Source: Clostridium weizhouense
Lineage (GTDB): Bacteria > Bacillota > Clostridia > Clostridiales > Clostridiaceae
Direction: 5' to 3'
Assembly: GCF_019431045.1 (NCBI RefSeq)
Contig: NZ_JAHXPT010000012.1
Span: 1 to 64,000, forward strand
Length of the DNA stretch: 64,000 nucleotides
Position numbers and translations under genes: made by a program. Below the pieces are notes generated by a model that saw only the letters and a program-made list of their open reading frames with translations, was not told the DNA's origin and made no database searches. The stretch's first letter is position 1. Each line of letters begins with the position of its first letter. This document shows positions 17,270 to 26,085 of this stretch, piece after piece.

Positions 17270-17482
17270 TGTTTTGCCCCCTTTTAATTGTTTATTTATT
17301 GTTCTATATGATATTTATTTTAACACAATTTACAAATTTCACACAGTATATATATTGACTCTTTATTCTTTAATCTTTTAGTTTTATAAATGAAAGTTCT
17401 ATATTGATTTGAACTATAAAGTTTTTAATCTTATAAAATATGGTATAATTTAGAAATAAATTAATAATATGGAGAAAAATAA

Positions 17483-18532
17483 ATGAAAAAGAAAATTATT
17501 AAAAGAATAATTCTTATAATTATATTATCTATTATTGCATTACTATTTAGGCCTACATACACACCAAGTATAGATGGTGATAAAAGTATTAGTAAATTAG
17601 TTAATATTAAAGTTTGTGGTCAGAATCAAACACTGTTAATCAGAGGAAAGAATAAAGAAAATCCTATTATTTTATTTTTACATGGTGGTCCAGGCTTAGC
17701 ACAAATATGTTATGCAAGAAAGTACCAATCAAAGTTAGAAGATGATTTTTTAGTTGTTAATTGGGATCAGAGAGGTTCGGGAAAGTCATACTCATTTTTT
17801 ATGAATAAAGATAATTTTACAAAAAATCAATTAGCAAAGGATGCAAGAGAGATAATTGACTATCTATGCAAGAATTACGGAAAGGATAAAATAATTCTAG
17901 TAGGTCATTCATGGGGAACTGAATTGGGTATGAACATAATAAAGAATGATTCTTCTAAAATCTTAGCATATATTGGAGTTGGACAAGTAGTTAATAATAC
18001 AGAAGGAGAATGTATATCGTATGAACATGCTATAGATTTAGCAAAACAAAATCAAGACAATAGTGCATTAAATATTTTAGAGGACATAGGTAATCCACCT
18101 TATAAAGATGTCATAAAGGCTACATTAGAAAAAGAAAATATTATAAAGAAATATTGTCCATTAGAAAAAGATATTAATGTTACAAAAGATGTTGTTGAAG
18201 GATGTTTATTTTCACCTGAATCAAATTGGTTAGATGCAATAAAATATATATGTGGAAATAAGCTTTCTGCAGAGAAATTATGGGGAACAAATAAAGATTT
18301 CAATTTATTTAATGATGTGAAAAAAGTGGATATCCCAATTTATTTTTGTGCAGGGAGATATGATTACACAACTCCATCAGTTTTGGTAGAAAAATATTAT
18401 AAAATGCTACAAGCTCCATATAAAGAGTTTATTTGGTTTGAAAATTCAGCACATTATCCACAATATACTGAAAGTGATAAATTTCATAACTTATTATTAG
18501 ATATTTTAAAGACTAGAGGAGATATAATATGA
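17483..18532 (+). CDS. Membrane-anchored alpha/beta hydrolase, proline iminopeptidase-like
   Basis: 349 residues. An N-terminal hydrophobic segment (about residues 5-23) after a Lys-rich start suggests an uncleaved anchor, so the enzyme probably faces outside. 'LFLHGGPGLAQ' is the oxyanion HGGPG motif, 'LVGHSWGTELG' near residue 140 holds the nucleophile Ser, 'AGRYDYTTP' the likely Asp, and 'ENSAHYPQ' the His. This set matches the proline iminopeptidase-like hydrolases (S33). An extended TGGTATAAT -10 lies at 17441-17449. Its stop overlaps the MerR-type gene by 4 bases (ATGA), so the two are coupled and the regulator probably controls this unit. Confidence 0.85.
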   Translation: MKKKIIKRIILIIILSIIALLFRPTYTPSIDGDKSISKLVNIKVCGQNQTLLIRGKNKENPIILFLHGGPGLAQICYARKYQSKLEDDFLVVNWDQRGSGKSYSFFMNKDNFTKNQLAKDAREIIDYLCKNYGKDKIILVGHSWGTELGMNIIKNDSSKILAYIGVGQVVNNTEGECISYEHAIDLAKQNQDNSALNILEDIGNPPYKDVIKATLEKENIIKKYCPLEKDINVTKDVVEGCLFSPESNWLDAIKYICGNKLSAEKLWGTNKDFNLFNDVKKVDIPIYFCAGRYDYTTPSVLVEKYYKMLQAPYKEFIWFENSAHYPQYTESDKFHNLLLDILKTRGDII

Positions 18533-19281
18533 AGAGTTATAAGACAATAGAATTAGCAAAAATGTTTAATCTTCATTCTAATACTATTAGGTTTTATGAG
18601 AGTATTGGTTATATTTCAAAAGCTAAGCGTAAACTTAATGGTTATCGTGAATTTACAGATAAACATGTTTTACAGTTAAAAATATGTAGACATATCTTAG
18701 GATATAGATATACAAATAGCCATATACGAGATATAGGAAAACTTATTATTACCTCGGCTGCAAAAGGTAATTTAATAGAAGGAAAACAATATGCTCATGA
18801 TTATATTAAAATTATTGAAAATGAAATAGCTTTAGCAGAAAAAACATCTCAATCATTACATAAGTGGGCAGGGTTAAAACATGATATAGGTAATAGTAAT
18901 AATATAGAAAAACTTTATACACGTAAAGAAGTAGCTTGTTTGCTAGGAGTTACTAGTGAAGCAGTTCGTAATTGGGAACGTAACGATTTAATAAAGTCAG
19001 ATAAAAGAGGTAATAAAAAAGAAGTTTTATTTAATAAGATTGATTTAGATAGAATTCGGATAATTTATATGTTGCGACAGACTGGTTATAGTATGTCTGC
19101 AATTCATCGTTGTCTTATGGTTTATGACAAAGGACAAGCAGAATTAGTAATAGTTGCTCTTAATAAAATAGATAAGCAAGAACTATTATCAGCAGGAGAT
19201 TGTTGGTTAAGTGAGCTAAGAAATTTAAAAGTAGCTGCAGAAAAAATTCCATTAATCTTTGATAAGTTAGAAGAAGCATAA
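18529..19281 (+). CDS. MerR-family regulator with two HTH domains
   Basis: 250 residues. The N-terminal domain 'KTIELAKMFNLHSNTIRFYESIGYI...GYREFTDKHVLQL' is a MerR winged helix. A second one starts near residue 130: 'LYTRKEVACLLGVTSEAVRNWERNDLIKSDKRGNKKEVLFNKIDLDRI'. Between them is a helical stretch; the C-terminal part is helical with no Cys/His effector site, so the ligand is unknown. Two DNA-binding modules in one chain are uncommon and could allow one polypeptide to bridge both operator halves. ATGA overlap with the hydrolase gene. Confidence 0.85.
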   Translation: MKSYKTIELAKMFNLHSNTIRFYESIGYISKAKRKLNGYREFTDKHVLQLKICRHILGYRYTNSHIRDIGKLIITSAAKGNLIEGKQYAHDYIKIIENEIALAEKTSQSLHKWAGLKHDIGNSNNIEKLYTRKEVACLLGVTSEAVRNWERNDLIKSDKRGNKKEVLFNKIDLDRIRIIYMLRQTGYSMSAIHRCLMVYDKGQAELVIVALNKIDKQELLSAGDCWLSELRNLKVAAEKIPLIFDKLEEA

Positions 19282-19374
19282 TATTAACCTTACAGTTGTA
19301 CACCACCATATTTTTAAGTTGTATAGTTTGAATAAAGATACATTTTATACAATAAGCAATAGAAGGAGAATATT

Positions 19375-20577
19375 ATGAACAATAGTGAATTATTAAAATT
19401 AATTACTAGGGAGCGTCCAGTAGGAACAGAAACTAATGCAGAGATATTAAATTATCTTGAACAAGAATTTATGGATACAGGTTATGAAGTTACATCTTTG
19501 CCATTTGACTGCGTTGTTTGGAAACATAAAAAATCTAAAATGAAAGTAGAAAATATAGAATTGGAAATTAATCCTAGTCCATTTTCAAAACCTTTTAATG
19601 GGAGTGGAAAGGCAGTGATTATAGAATATTTAAAACAATTACAAAATCAAAATTTGAGTGGAAAAATTATTGTATTATGTGGTGGGCTAACTGAAAGACC
19701 TTTACAACCTAAAGATTTTCCATTTTACTATCCAGATGAAGATAAGGTTATTATTTCATTATTAGAATCACAAAAACCTAAAGCTATTATATGTATTACA
19801 GGAAAAAGTCAGTTGAATGGTATGAATCCTTTTGCTATGTTTGAGGATGGCAATTTTTCTATTCCATCTGCATATATGAGTGTCGATATACTACCACAAT
19901 TAAAAAAGCTAATAAATAAGAGTAAAGTTATTTCGTTGTCAATTAATTCTGAGAATATAATGGCAAGAAGTAGGCAATTAGTAGCACATAAAAAAGCTAT
20001 TAATTCAAAAAGAAAAATTGTAATATGTGCACATATGGATACTAAGTATAATACTTTAGGTGCACTTGATAATTCAACTGGTGTTTGTGTTTTAATGAAA
20101 ATAATGAATTATTTTAAACAAGTCTCTTATCCAATTAATATAGATTTTGTTCCGTTTAACAGTGAGGAATATTTTGGTGCTAATGGAGAGGTTAATTATT
20201 TAAATTATATTAATAATAATGAGAATGAGAATGAAATTTTATTAGTAGTAAATATTGATTCACCATGTCATATTAATTCACAAACTGCTATTTCCTATTA
20301 TAATATGGATGCAAATATACAATCCATTATAAACAGTATTATAGAAAGACATAAGAATATAGTGAAAGGTAATGAATGGTATGCTGGAGATCATTGTGCA
20401 TTTGCTTTAAAAGGTATACCATGTTTAGCTGTCACATCATCTGATTTATTTGATGGTGCTTTAGAATATACACATACACCTAAGGATACGTTGAATACGA
20501 TTGATCTCCAATTGATAACTACGACTGCTAAATTTATATCAGATGTAATCAAAAAATTGGATTTAAATTTTAATTAA
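19375..20577 (+). CDS. M28-family zinc aminopeptidase-like protein
   Basis: 400 residues, no signal peptide, so cytoplasmic. M28 metal ligands can be read in order: His and Asp in 'ICAHMDTKYNTLGALDNSTGV', the Glu-Glu pair in 'VPFNSEEYFGANG', Asp in 'VVNIDSPCH', and His in 'EYTHTPKDTL' near the end. A PA-like insert ('AIICITGKSQLNG...FSIPSAYMS') precedes the catalytic part. It should remove N-terminal residues from peptides. AGAAGGAG precedes the ATG. It follows the hydrolase/MerR pair by 93 bases, so the three may form a peptide-processing group. Confidence 0.85.
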   Translation: MNNSELLKLITRERPVGTETNAEILNYLEQEFMDTGYEVTSLPFDCVVWKHKKSKMKVENIELEINPSPFSKPFNGSGKAVIIEYLKQLQNQNLSGKIIVLCGGLTERPLQPKDFPFYYPDEDKVIISLLESQKPKAIICITGKSQLNGMNPFAMFEDGNFSIPSAYMSVDILPQLKKLINKSKVISLSINSENIMARSRQLVAHKKAINSKRKIVICAHMDTKYNTLGALDNSTGVCVLMKIMNYFKQVSYPINIDFVPFNSEEYFGANGEVNYLNYINNNENENEILLVVNIDSPCHINSQTAISYYNMDANIQSIINSIIERHKNIVKGNEWYAGDHCAFALKGIPCLAVTSSDLFDGALEYTHTPKDTLNTIDLQLITTTAKFISDVIKKLDLNFN

Positions 20578-20591
20578 AAAGGATTAGAGAA

Positions 20592-20693
20592 ATGAGTAAA
20601 GAAAGGCAATATTATTTTTTAGATGCTTTTAAAGATGCAATTATTATAGAAATTGGAAGGTGCTATCCTGGTGATCATGAATATTATTGCTGA
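20592..20693 (+). CDS. 33-residue ORF, possible fragment
   Basis: 'MSKERQYYFLDAFKDAIIIE' followed by 'IGRCYPGDHEYYC'. AGGATTAGAGA provides a weak RBS. It starts 14 bases after the M28 gene and ends before a recurring TAGTAATTTG motif (20751-20760). It could be a small protein or the head of a lost gene; no family recognised. Confidence 0.3.
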   Translation: MSKERQYYFLDAFKDAIIIEIGRCYPGDHEYYC

Positions 20694-20786
20694 AAAAAAG
20701 TATTTGTGGTTAATTACGGAATATGGGATTAATTTTTTATAAATTATAAATAGTAATTTGAAGGGGAGAGATTGGGGGGATTATAC

Positions 20787-21326
20787 ATGGACATTAATGA
20801 AATAAAATTTCCTAAAGATATATTTCAATATATGAATGACAATATAGAGTATGGGTGGATTGATATAAATGGTGATAAACATATTAAAATAATGAAAGAT
20901 TTTAGAAAAATCTATAGAATATCTTCTATAGAAGAAACGATTGATAGTGGATTAGGGACATGTATAGAACAAGTCGCTTTAATGCATTATTTACTCGACA
21001 AGTTAAAGGTAAAAAATAAAATGTTCTGTTGTAGAATTTATGAACCAGATGATTATGGTAATTTAGAAGAGGAAGAACATATGCATTGTTTTGTACTTTA
21101 CTATTTAAACAATAAGGTTTATCATATGGAACATCCTAATTTTGAGAAAAAAGGCATATATGAATATGATAGTGAAGAATCAGCAATTAATACTATTGTT
21201 AATTACTATATACAATTAAGGGGAGGAAAAGATAGTCCACTAGCAGAATTTTATAAAATCGAAAAGGGGTTATCGTTTAAAGAATTTAATAAGTACATTA
21301 ATCAAGTTAATTTTGCAATTAAATGA
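20787..21326 (+). CDS. Transglutaminase-like superfamily protein
   Basis: 179 residues from the ATG at 20787, which follows a GGGGGGA RBS; an in-frame start five codons earlier overlaps that RBS. The Cys-His pair is visible: 'GLGTCIEQVALMHYLLDKL' and 'EEHMHCFVLYYLNNKVYHMEHP', the transglutaminase/arylamine N-acetyltransferase-like fold, with the acid residue not certain. No export signal. The substrate is unknown. The motif copy with GGGGAG (20751-20766) lies directly before the gene, the last such unit in the accessory run. Confidence 0.72.
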   Translation: MDINEIKFPKDIFQYMNDNIEYGWIDINGDKHIKIMKDFRKIYRISSIEETIDSGLGTCIEQVALMHYLLDKLKVKNKMFCCRIYEPDDYGNLEEEEHMHCFVLYYLNNKVYHMEHPNFEKKGIYEYDSEESAINTIVNYYIQLRGGKDSPLAEFYKIEKGLSFKEFNKYINQVNFAIK

Positions 21327-21435
21327 TATATATTTTCAAAACACAATTTATTTAGTGTTTTTTCGAATCATCTATAAATATTATGTCTAAAAATAGTATA
21401 CAAAATATTCCAAAAATATATTGAACTTTCTTGAT

Positions 21436-21471
21436 TACAAGTGTAAACTAAAAATAGAAATTACATTTGTA
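21436..21471 (+). promoter_or_regulatory. Two BlaI-type operator boxes
   Basis: TACAAGTGTA (21436-21445) and TACATTTGTA (21462-21471) both fit the BlaI/MecI core TACA-N2-TGTA, 26 bases apart centre to centre, just upstream of the repressor gene. This is the expected autoregulatory arrangement. Confidence 0.75.
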
Positions 21472-21494
21472 ATCAGAAAGGAGCTTAAATAATA

Positions 21495-21878
21495 ATGGAC
21501 AATATACCTAAAATATCAAATGCTGAATGGGAAGTGATGAAAGTAATATGGAACTGTCCTGAAATTACATCAGTCAATATTATACGTGAACTAAAAGATA
21601 GAGTAGAATGGAAACCATCTACAATAAAGAGTCTAATAAATAGACTATTAAATAAAAACGTAATTGGATTTAAAAAATTAAGTAATGAATATTTATATTT
21701 TTCATTGATATCAGAAGATGAGTGTATAAAAGAGGAAAGTAAATCTTTTATTAATAAAGTATTCAATGGATCTGTTAAATCAATGCTTTTAAACTTTGTT
21801 GAATCCAAAGAAATATCCGAGACAGATATAGAAGAATTAAAAGACATACTCAAACAATCAAATAAAAAGAAAGGTTGA
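21495..21878 (+). CDS. BlaI/MecI/CopY-family repressor
   Basis: 127 residues. 'ISNAEWEVMKVIWNCPEITSVNIIRELKDRVEWKPSTIKSLINRLLNKNVIGFKK' is the BlaI winged helix, followed by the dimerisation part 'INKVFNGSVKSMLLNFVESKEISETDIEELKDIL'. Such repressors are cut when a BlaR1-type sensor is activated, and a BlaR1-like gene follows at once. AAAGGAG precedes the ATG. Its likely targets are the two operator boxes upstream; the next genes suggest that cell-wall stress is the signal. Confidence 0.9.
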   Translation: MDNIPKISNAEWEVMKVIWNCPEITSVNIIRELKDRVEWKPSTIKSLINRLLNKNVIGFKKLSNEYLYFSLISEDECIKEESKSFINKVFNGSVKSMLLNFVESKEISETDIEELKDILKQSNKKKG

Positions 21879-21883
21879 TGTGT

Positions 21884-23608
21884 ATGGATTTTTTGCATAT
21901 TTTCGAAATTATTATATTATCTTCTTTGATTGGAAGTATAATTATACTAATTACATTAACTATTAATAGTATATTTAGATATAAGTTAAATCCCACATTT
22001 CGTTATTATATATGGTTAATATTAATTATAAAATTAATCTTTCCTTTTGGACCGGAAAACTCTCTGAATTTTTCTAAGATATACCAAAGAGTATATATAG
22101 AAAAGTATACAAATGAAACCTCATTAAAAGTACAAGAAAATTCTAAAAAACAATCTAAAAACACAAATCTAGATGATTTTAAATCAATAAATTCTTTTCA
22201 AAATTCAAATGATAATAAATTTACCCACAAAATTTATATACCGTTCAAAAATAAACTTCATATTGAAAAAATATTCTTTTTCTTATGGATATTAGGCGTC
22301 ATATTCTTAACTTGTATGTTTATTTCAGCACATAAAAAACTTAAACAAATAGTTAAAACTTCTGTTAAAGATGTAACTGATGCTCATAAAGAAATTTTAT
22401 ATAACTGTATAAATATTATGCATATGAAAACTAAGGTAAAAGTATTATATTCTTCAAAAATAAGCAGTCCTTGTTTATGTGGATTAATTAAGCCAAAGAT
22501 ATTAATTCCAATAACTCTAGTAAAGAATATTAATGAAAAAGATTTTAAATATATTTTAATGCATGAGTTAACCCATTTAAAAAGGAAAGATGTATTAATA
22601 AATTGGATTATTATTTTATTGTCAATTATTTACTGGTTTAATCCAATAGTTGTTTATGGTCTTAAGAAAATTAGAAAAGACTGTGAATTTTCATGTGATA
22701 ATAATGTAATGTCTTATTTGAATGAAGATGAAAATATACAATATGGTAATGTATTAATAAAAGTATTGGAATTGTGTAGATGTAATAATAGAGTTAGAGG
22801 GGCCACTTCAATGGTTAGGGATAATTTAGAGATCAAAAGGAGGATTATTATGATTTCAAAATATAAGAAAATAAATTTTAAGGGCATATTACTAGCTACT
22901 ATTATTGTTGTTATTATAGGCGTGTTAGCAATCAAAGTAAATGCTTCAAAGCTAAATATTGATAATATTATAAAAGCAGAAGTTTCAGCTCCTGATAATA
23001 TAGTTAATAATAATGAATCTAACCCTAAATCATTAACCACTACAAATAATATATCAAGTGATAACGCAAAGCCTGTAGGAGGATTGTCATCTGATATTAT
23101 AATTTATAATAGTCATGCCGATGAAGCTTACCAATCTGGTATAAGTGTAACTGATATAGGTAAGTTAATTAATGATAAACTTTTAAAAGAAGGCATAAAA
23201 AGTGAGTTTATCAAGTGCACAGTTCCTAAAGAATATAATGAATCATATCAAAATTCACGTGATTTAATAACATCAAATGTTAAAGATTATTCAAATAATA
23301 TTTTGTTAGACATGCATCGAGATGCAGCAAATTATTCTAAATCTGATACAAGAAAAATAACAGTTATTCTTGCTAAAAATAATCCTTATTATGAAAAAAA
23401 TAAAGAATTTGCTGAAGGTTTATTACAAAATATAAATAATTCAAATGAAATTAAAACAGGAATAATTTCGTATAATCATGGAAAATTGTGTTTCAATCAG
23501 GATCTATCTAAAAATTCACTACTTATTAATTTGGGTAATGACATGTCTAATGATAGTGATATAGAAGCTTGTGTAAATGCACTTGTTTCAGCTTTAAAGA
23601 AATTTTAA
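21884..23608 (+). CDS. M56 BlaR1-like sensor fused to a SpoIIP-like amidase domain
   Basis: 574 residues from the ATG at 21884, 9 bases after AGAAAGG; an ATG two codons earlier is also possible. Two N-terminal and further central membrane helices surround an M56 metallopeptidase domain with zinc motif 'LMHELTHLKRKDVLINW' (H-E-x2-H) and 'RKDCEFSCDNNVM'. After a helix near residue 345 the chain leads outside into a domain from about residue 395: 'IIIYNSHADEAYQSG' and 'NNILLDMHRDA', which match the metal-binding His/Glu/His of SpoIIP-type N-acetylmuramoyl-L-alanine amidases. Classical BlaR1 carries a penicillin-binding sensor there instead. I infer sensing or cutting of peptidoglycan coupled to cleavage of the BlaI repressor. 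Confidence 0.85.
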   Translation: MDFLHIFEIIILSSLIGSIIILITLTINSIFRYKLNPTFRYYIWLILIIKLIFPFGPENSLNFSKIYQRVYIEKYTNETSLKVQENSKKQSKNTNLDDFKSINSFQNSNDNKFTHKIYIPFKNKLHIEKIFFFLWILGVIFLTCMFISAHKKLKQIVKTSVKDVTDAHKEILYNCINIMHMKTKVKVLYSSKISSPCLCGLIKPKILIPITLVKNINEKDFKYILMHELTHLKRKDVLINWIIILLSIIYWFNPIVVYGLKKIRKDCEFSCDNNVMSYLNEDENIQYGNVLIKVLELCRCNNRVRGATSMVRDNLEIKRRIIMISKYKKINFKGILLATIIVVIIGVLAIKVNASKLNIDNIIKAEVSAPDNIVNNNESNPKSLTTTNNISSDNAKPVGGLSSDIIIYNSHADEAYQSGISVTDIGKLINDKLLKEGIKSEFIKCTVPKEYNESYQNSRDLITSNVKDYSNNILLDMHRDAANYSKSDTRKITVILAKNNPYYEKNKEFAEGLLQNINNSNEIKTGIISYNHGKLCFNQDLSKNSLLINLGNDMSNDSDIEACVNALVSALKKF

Positions 23609-23903
23609 TTTTATAGTATAACAAAAAAACAATATATCGATAATTATTATATTCCTAATGTGAATACTTTATAAAAAACAGCAAAATAAAATGCCATAGC
23701 TTATAAATTATAATGTATTTGTAAAATGAAAAATGTAGATTTAAAATAGAATTATAGTATTGCTTATTAATAGATTAATTAAATTTCAGGTTTACAAAAT
23801 ATAATTTTCTCTCCTTTTAGTAAGTGTAAATTAAAAATCAAGCTTGATTAAATAACTTTTAATTTATACTAAAAAATAATTTAGAATTCGGAGGGATTAT
23901 AAA
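23609..23903. promoter_or_regulatory. Intergenic region with palindromic hairpin before the lysozyme gene
   Basis: TTTTAGTA...AAATTAAAA (23815-23836) pairs imperfectly with TTTTAATTTATACTAAAA (23857-23874), and the loop holds the perfect palindrome ATCAAGCTTGAT (23837-23848). It sits just before the GGAGGG RBS of the lysozyme gene and may be an operator or mRNA structure. No BlaI box was found here. Confidence 0.45.
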
Positions 23904-24881
23904 ATGGCAGAAAACATGACAGAAAATGCAAAGTATATATATTCATTTTTTAGAAATAAAGGTTGGACAGGTAACTCTATTTGTGCAATGTTAGGAAATA
24001 TGCAAGGTGAATCTGGAATTATTGCAGATATTAATGAAAAAGGTGGAGGTGGAGGATATGGTTTAGTACAATGGACTCCAAAATCTAATCTTACTAATTG
24101 GGCAAATAGAAATGGATTAAATTATAGAACTGTTGATACACAATGTAGAAGAATACAATGGGAACTTGAAAATAGTCAACAATTTTATGCAACAAGAGCA
24201 TATCCAATGAATTTTAGAAAATTTACTCAAAGTACAGATAGTCCTACTTATTTAGCAAAGGTATTTATAAACAATTATGAAAGACCTGCTAATCCTAACC
24301 AACCACAAAGAGGTGTTTGGGCTGAACAATGGTATAAACGTCTTGTTAATGGAGATACTTCCACAACCCCTTCTACACCATCAACTCCATCAACTGGAGG
24401 TAGCACATATACAGTTAAATCTGGTGATACTTTAAGTGGAATTGCTGCAAAATTTGGTGTTACTGTAGGTCAACTACAATCATGGAATGGAATCAGTAAT
24501 CCTAATAAAATTTATGTAGGACAAGTTCTTAAAGTAAAAGAAAATACACCATCAACTCCATCTACTGGAGGTAGCACATATACAGTTAAATCTGGCGATA
24601 CTTTAAGTGGAATTGCTGCAAAGTTTGGCGTTACTGTAGGTCAACTACAATCATGGAATGGAATTAGCAATCCTAATAAAATTTACGTGGGACAAGTTCT
24701 TAAAATAAAAGGATCTTCTGGTGGACATACTGGAAATATCACATATACAGTTAAGTCAGGTGATACTTTAAGTGGAATTGCTGCAAAGTTTGGTGTTACT
24801 GTAGGTCAACTACAATCGTGGAATGGAATCAGTAATCCTAATAAAATTTATGTAGGACAAGTTCTTAAAATAAAGAAGTAA
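23904..24881 (+). CDS. Phage-tail-type lysozyme with three LysM domains
   Basis: 325 residues, no Sec signal. Residues 1-150 are a phage tail lysozyme domain (PF18013 type): '[21 protein letters not shown]...GYGLVQWTP', with the catalytic Glu in Q-G-E-S-G. Then a Thr/Ser/Pro linker and three LysM domains of about 44 residues, each '[22 protein letters not shown]...[10 protein letters not shown]', nearly identical in protein and DNA, which implies recent duplication or gene conversion. It should cut peptidoglycan glycans. With no signal peptide, release may depend on lysis or a holin-like route. It follows the BlaI/BlaR1-SpoIIP pair. Confidence 0.88.
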   Translation: MAENMTENAKYIYSFFRNKGWTGNSICAMLGNMQGESGIIADINEKGGGGGYGLVQWTPKSNLTNWANRNGLNYRTVDTQCRRIQWELENSQQFYATRAYPMNFRKFTQSTDSPTYLAKVFINNYERPANPNQPQRGVWAEQWYKRLVNGDTSTTPSTPSTPSTGGSTYTVKSGDTLSGIAAKFGVTVGQLQSWNGISNPNKIYVGQVLKVKENTPSTPSTGGSTYTVKSGDTLSGIAAKFGVTVGQLQSWNGISNPNKIYVGQVLKIKGSSGGHTGNITYTVKSGDTLSGIAAKFGVTVGQLQSWNGISNPNKIYVGQVLKIKK

Positions 24882-24930
24882 TTTGTAAATTTCTTTATAA
24901 AGACCAATCATATATTATATAAAAAATTTA

Positions 24931-24970
24931 ATGGGCAGTAATAGCAGCAGCTACTATTGCCCATATTTTT
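24931..24970. terminator. Terminator between convergent genes
   Basis: ATGGGCAGTAATAG and CTACTATTGCCCAT form a stem (one mismatch) followed by ATTTTT on the plus strand; it ends the lysozyme gene. Confidence 0.8.
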
Positions 24971-24977
24971 ATATTAA

Positions 24978-25628
24978 CTATCCATGAAAATAACCAGTTC
25001 TTGATGAAACTACAACATAGGGGACTTCCTTACCATCATTTTCTATATATGCTTGATATAAATCATCATGTAAATGTTCTAATCTAACAACTTTTTCTCC
25101 ATATTTATCATATAAATCTTGTTCAAATAACTTTTTCCAGTTATTAGCGATAGGAGCATTTAGAGTTATATATTCTGCAAATTTTTCTAAATTCTTAGAA
25201 TTGCCACCACTTTTTATATATTGTTTATATAAACTTTCAATATCAACTTGATTTAAAAAACTTTTGCTCCACTTTATTTTTTGTGCTTCTGATTTATTTT
25301 CTTGACCATTAATAATATAATCTATAATTTTTTCTTTAATATTTTCATCAGTTGCACTATTTGGCGAATGAGAAGATTTATCATTAGAAGTATCAACAGA
25401 TGTTTTTTCATTAGAAGAATTATTAGAACTTTCTTTTGTATTTTTTGATTTATTAGTATCATTAGAATTTTCTTTTATATTTTTGTGTTTGTAATTATCA
25501 TCAGTACTTTCTATACTAGCTTGGTTTGAATTATTATTCACTAAATTATTTGTATTTTTAGATTCATTTGATGAGCAGGACGTTAGAAAAATTGTAAAAA
25601 ATAATGAATAAGCAATTAGCTTCTTCAT
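24978..25628 (-). CDS. Lipoprotein with Asn/Ser-rich linker
   Basis: 216 residues. The signal peptide 'MKKLIAYSLFFTIFLTSC' has a lipobox L-T-S-C. A low-complexity Asn/Ser/Lys/Thr linker runs to about residue 95. The C-terminal domain 'INGQENKSEAQKIKWSKSFLNQVDIESLYKQYIKSGG...YGEKVVRLEHLHDDLYQAYIENDGKEVPYVVVSSRTGYFHG' is compact; its last part resembles exported proteins of unknown function in clostridia. GGGGTGATG precedes the ATG. Predicted to be surface-exposed. Confidence 0.75.
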   Translation of the reverse strand: MKKLIAYSLFFTIFLTSCSSNESKNTNNLVNNNSNQASIESTDDNYKHKNIKENSNDTNKSKNTKESSNNSSNEKTSVDTSNDKSSHSPNSATDENIKEKIIDYIINGQENKSEAQKIKWSKSFLNQVDIESLYKQYIKSGGNSKNLEKFAEYITLNAPIANNWKKLFEQDLYDKYGEKVVRLEHLHDDLYQAYIENDGKEVPYVVVSSRTGYFHG

Positions 25629-25819
25629 TATATCATCACCCCTTTTTTTACTAATTTTGTATTATAATTGTAATATATATGATATAATAGTGCAAAAATT
25701 TTTAAAAAATATAACTTTAAAAATCTGTATTATTTTAAGAATTAATATATTATTATTCTAAAAATAATTACTTAGAGTAAAATTATTAAATAGTTATATA
25801 TAATTAAGGAGGAATAATT

Positions 25820-25975
25820 ATGGAATTTTTACTAATTTTATTAGGATTATTATTTTTATATATTATAATACAATTTGCTATTGACAGGTCTATAAATACA
25901 AAAATATTAAAAGAAAATCTTAAAGTTTTAATAGAAATAAGAGAATTGCTTAAAAAGCAAAATAAAAATCTTTAA
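25820..25975 (+). CDS. 51-residue single-pass membrane protein
   Basis: 'MEFLLILLGLLFLYIIIQFA' then 'IDRSINTKILKENLKVLIEI' then 'RELLKKQNKNL'. An N-terminal transmembrane helix of about 20 residues is followed by an amphipathic basic helix that could form a coiled coil. AAGGAGG lies 7 bases before the ATG, a strong signal for such a short frame. It is preceded and followed by non-coding DNA. No family recognised. Confidence 0.6.
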   Translation: MEFLLILLGLLFLYIIIQFAIDRSINTKILKENLKVLIEIRELLKKQNKNL

Positions 25976-26085
25976 CTAAAACATATAGTATTATGCTATT
26001 TAAGTTATATAGTAAATATGGCAGAATATTTTTTCATAAAAAACATATTATAAAATTAGTTAAATAAATAGTATGGAGGATTATA

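Noticed and set aside
21485..21898. 137-codon minus-strand ORF
   Set aside because: Antisense to the BlaI gene, which has a recognised domain and operators.
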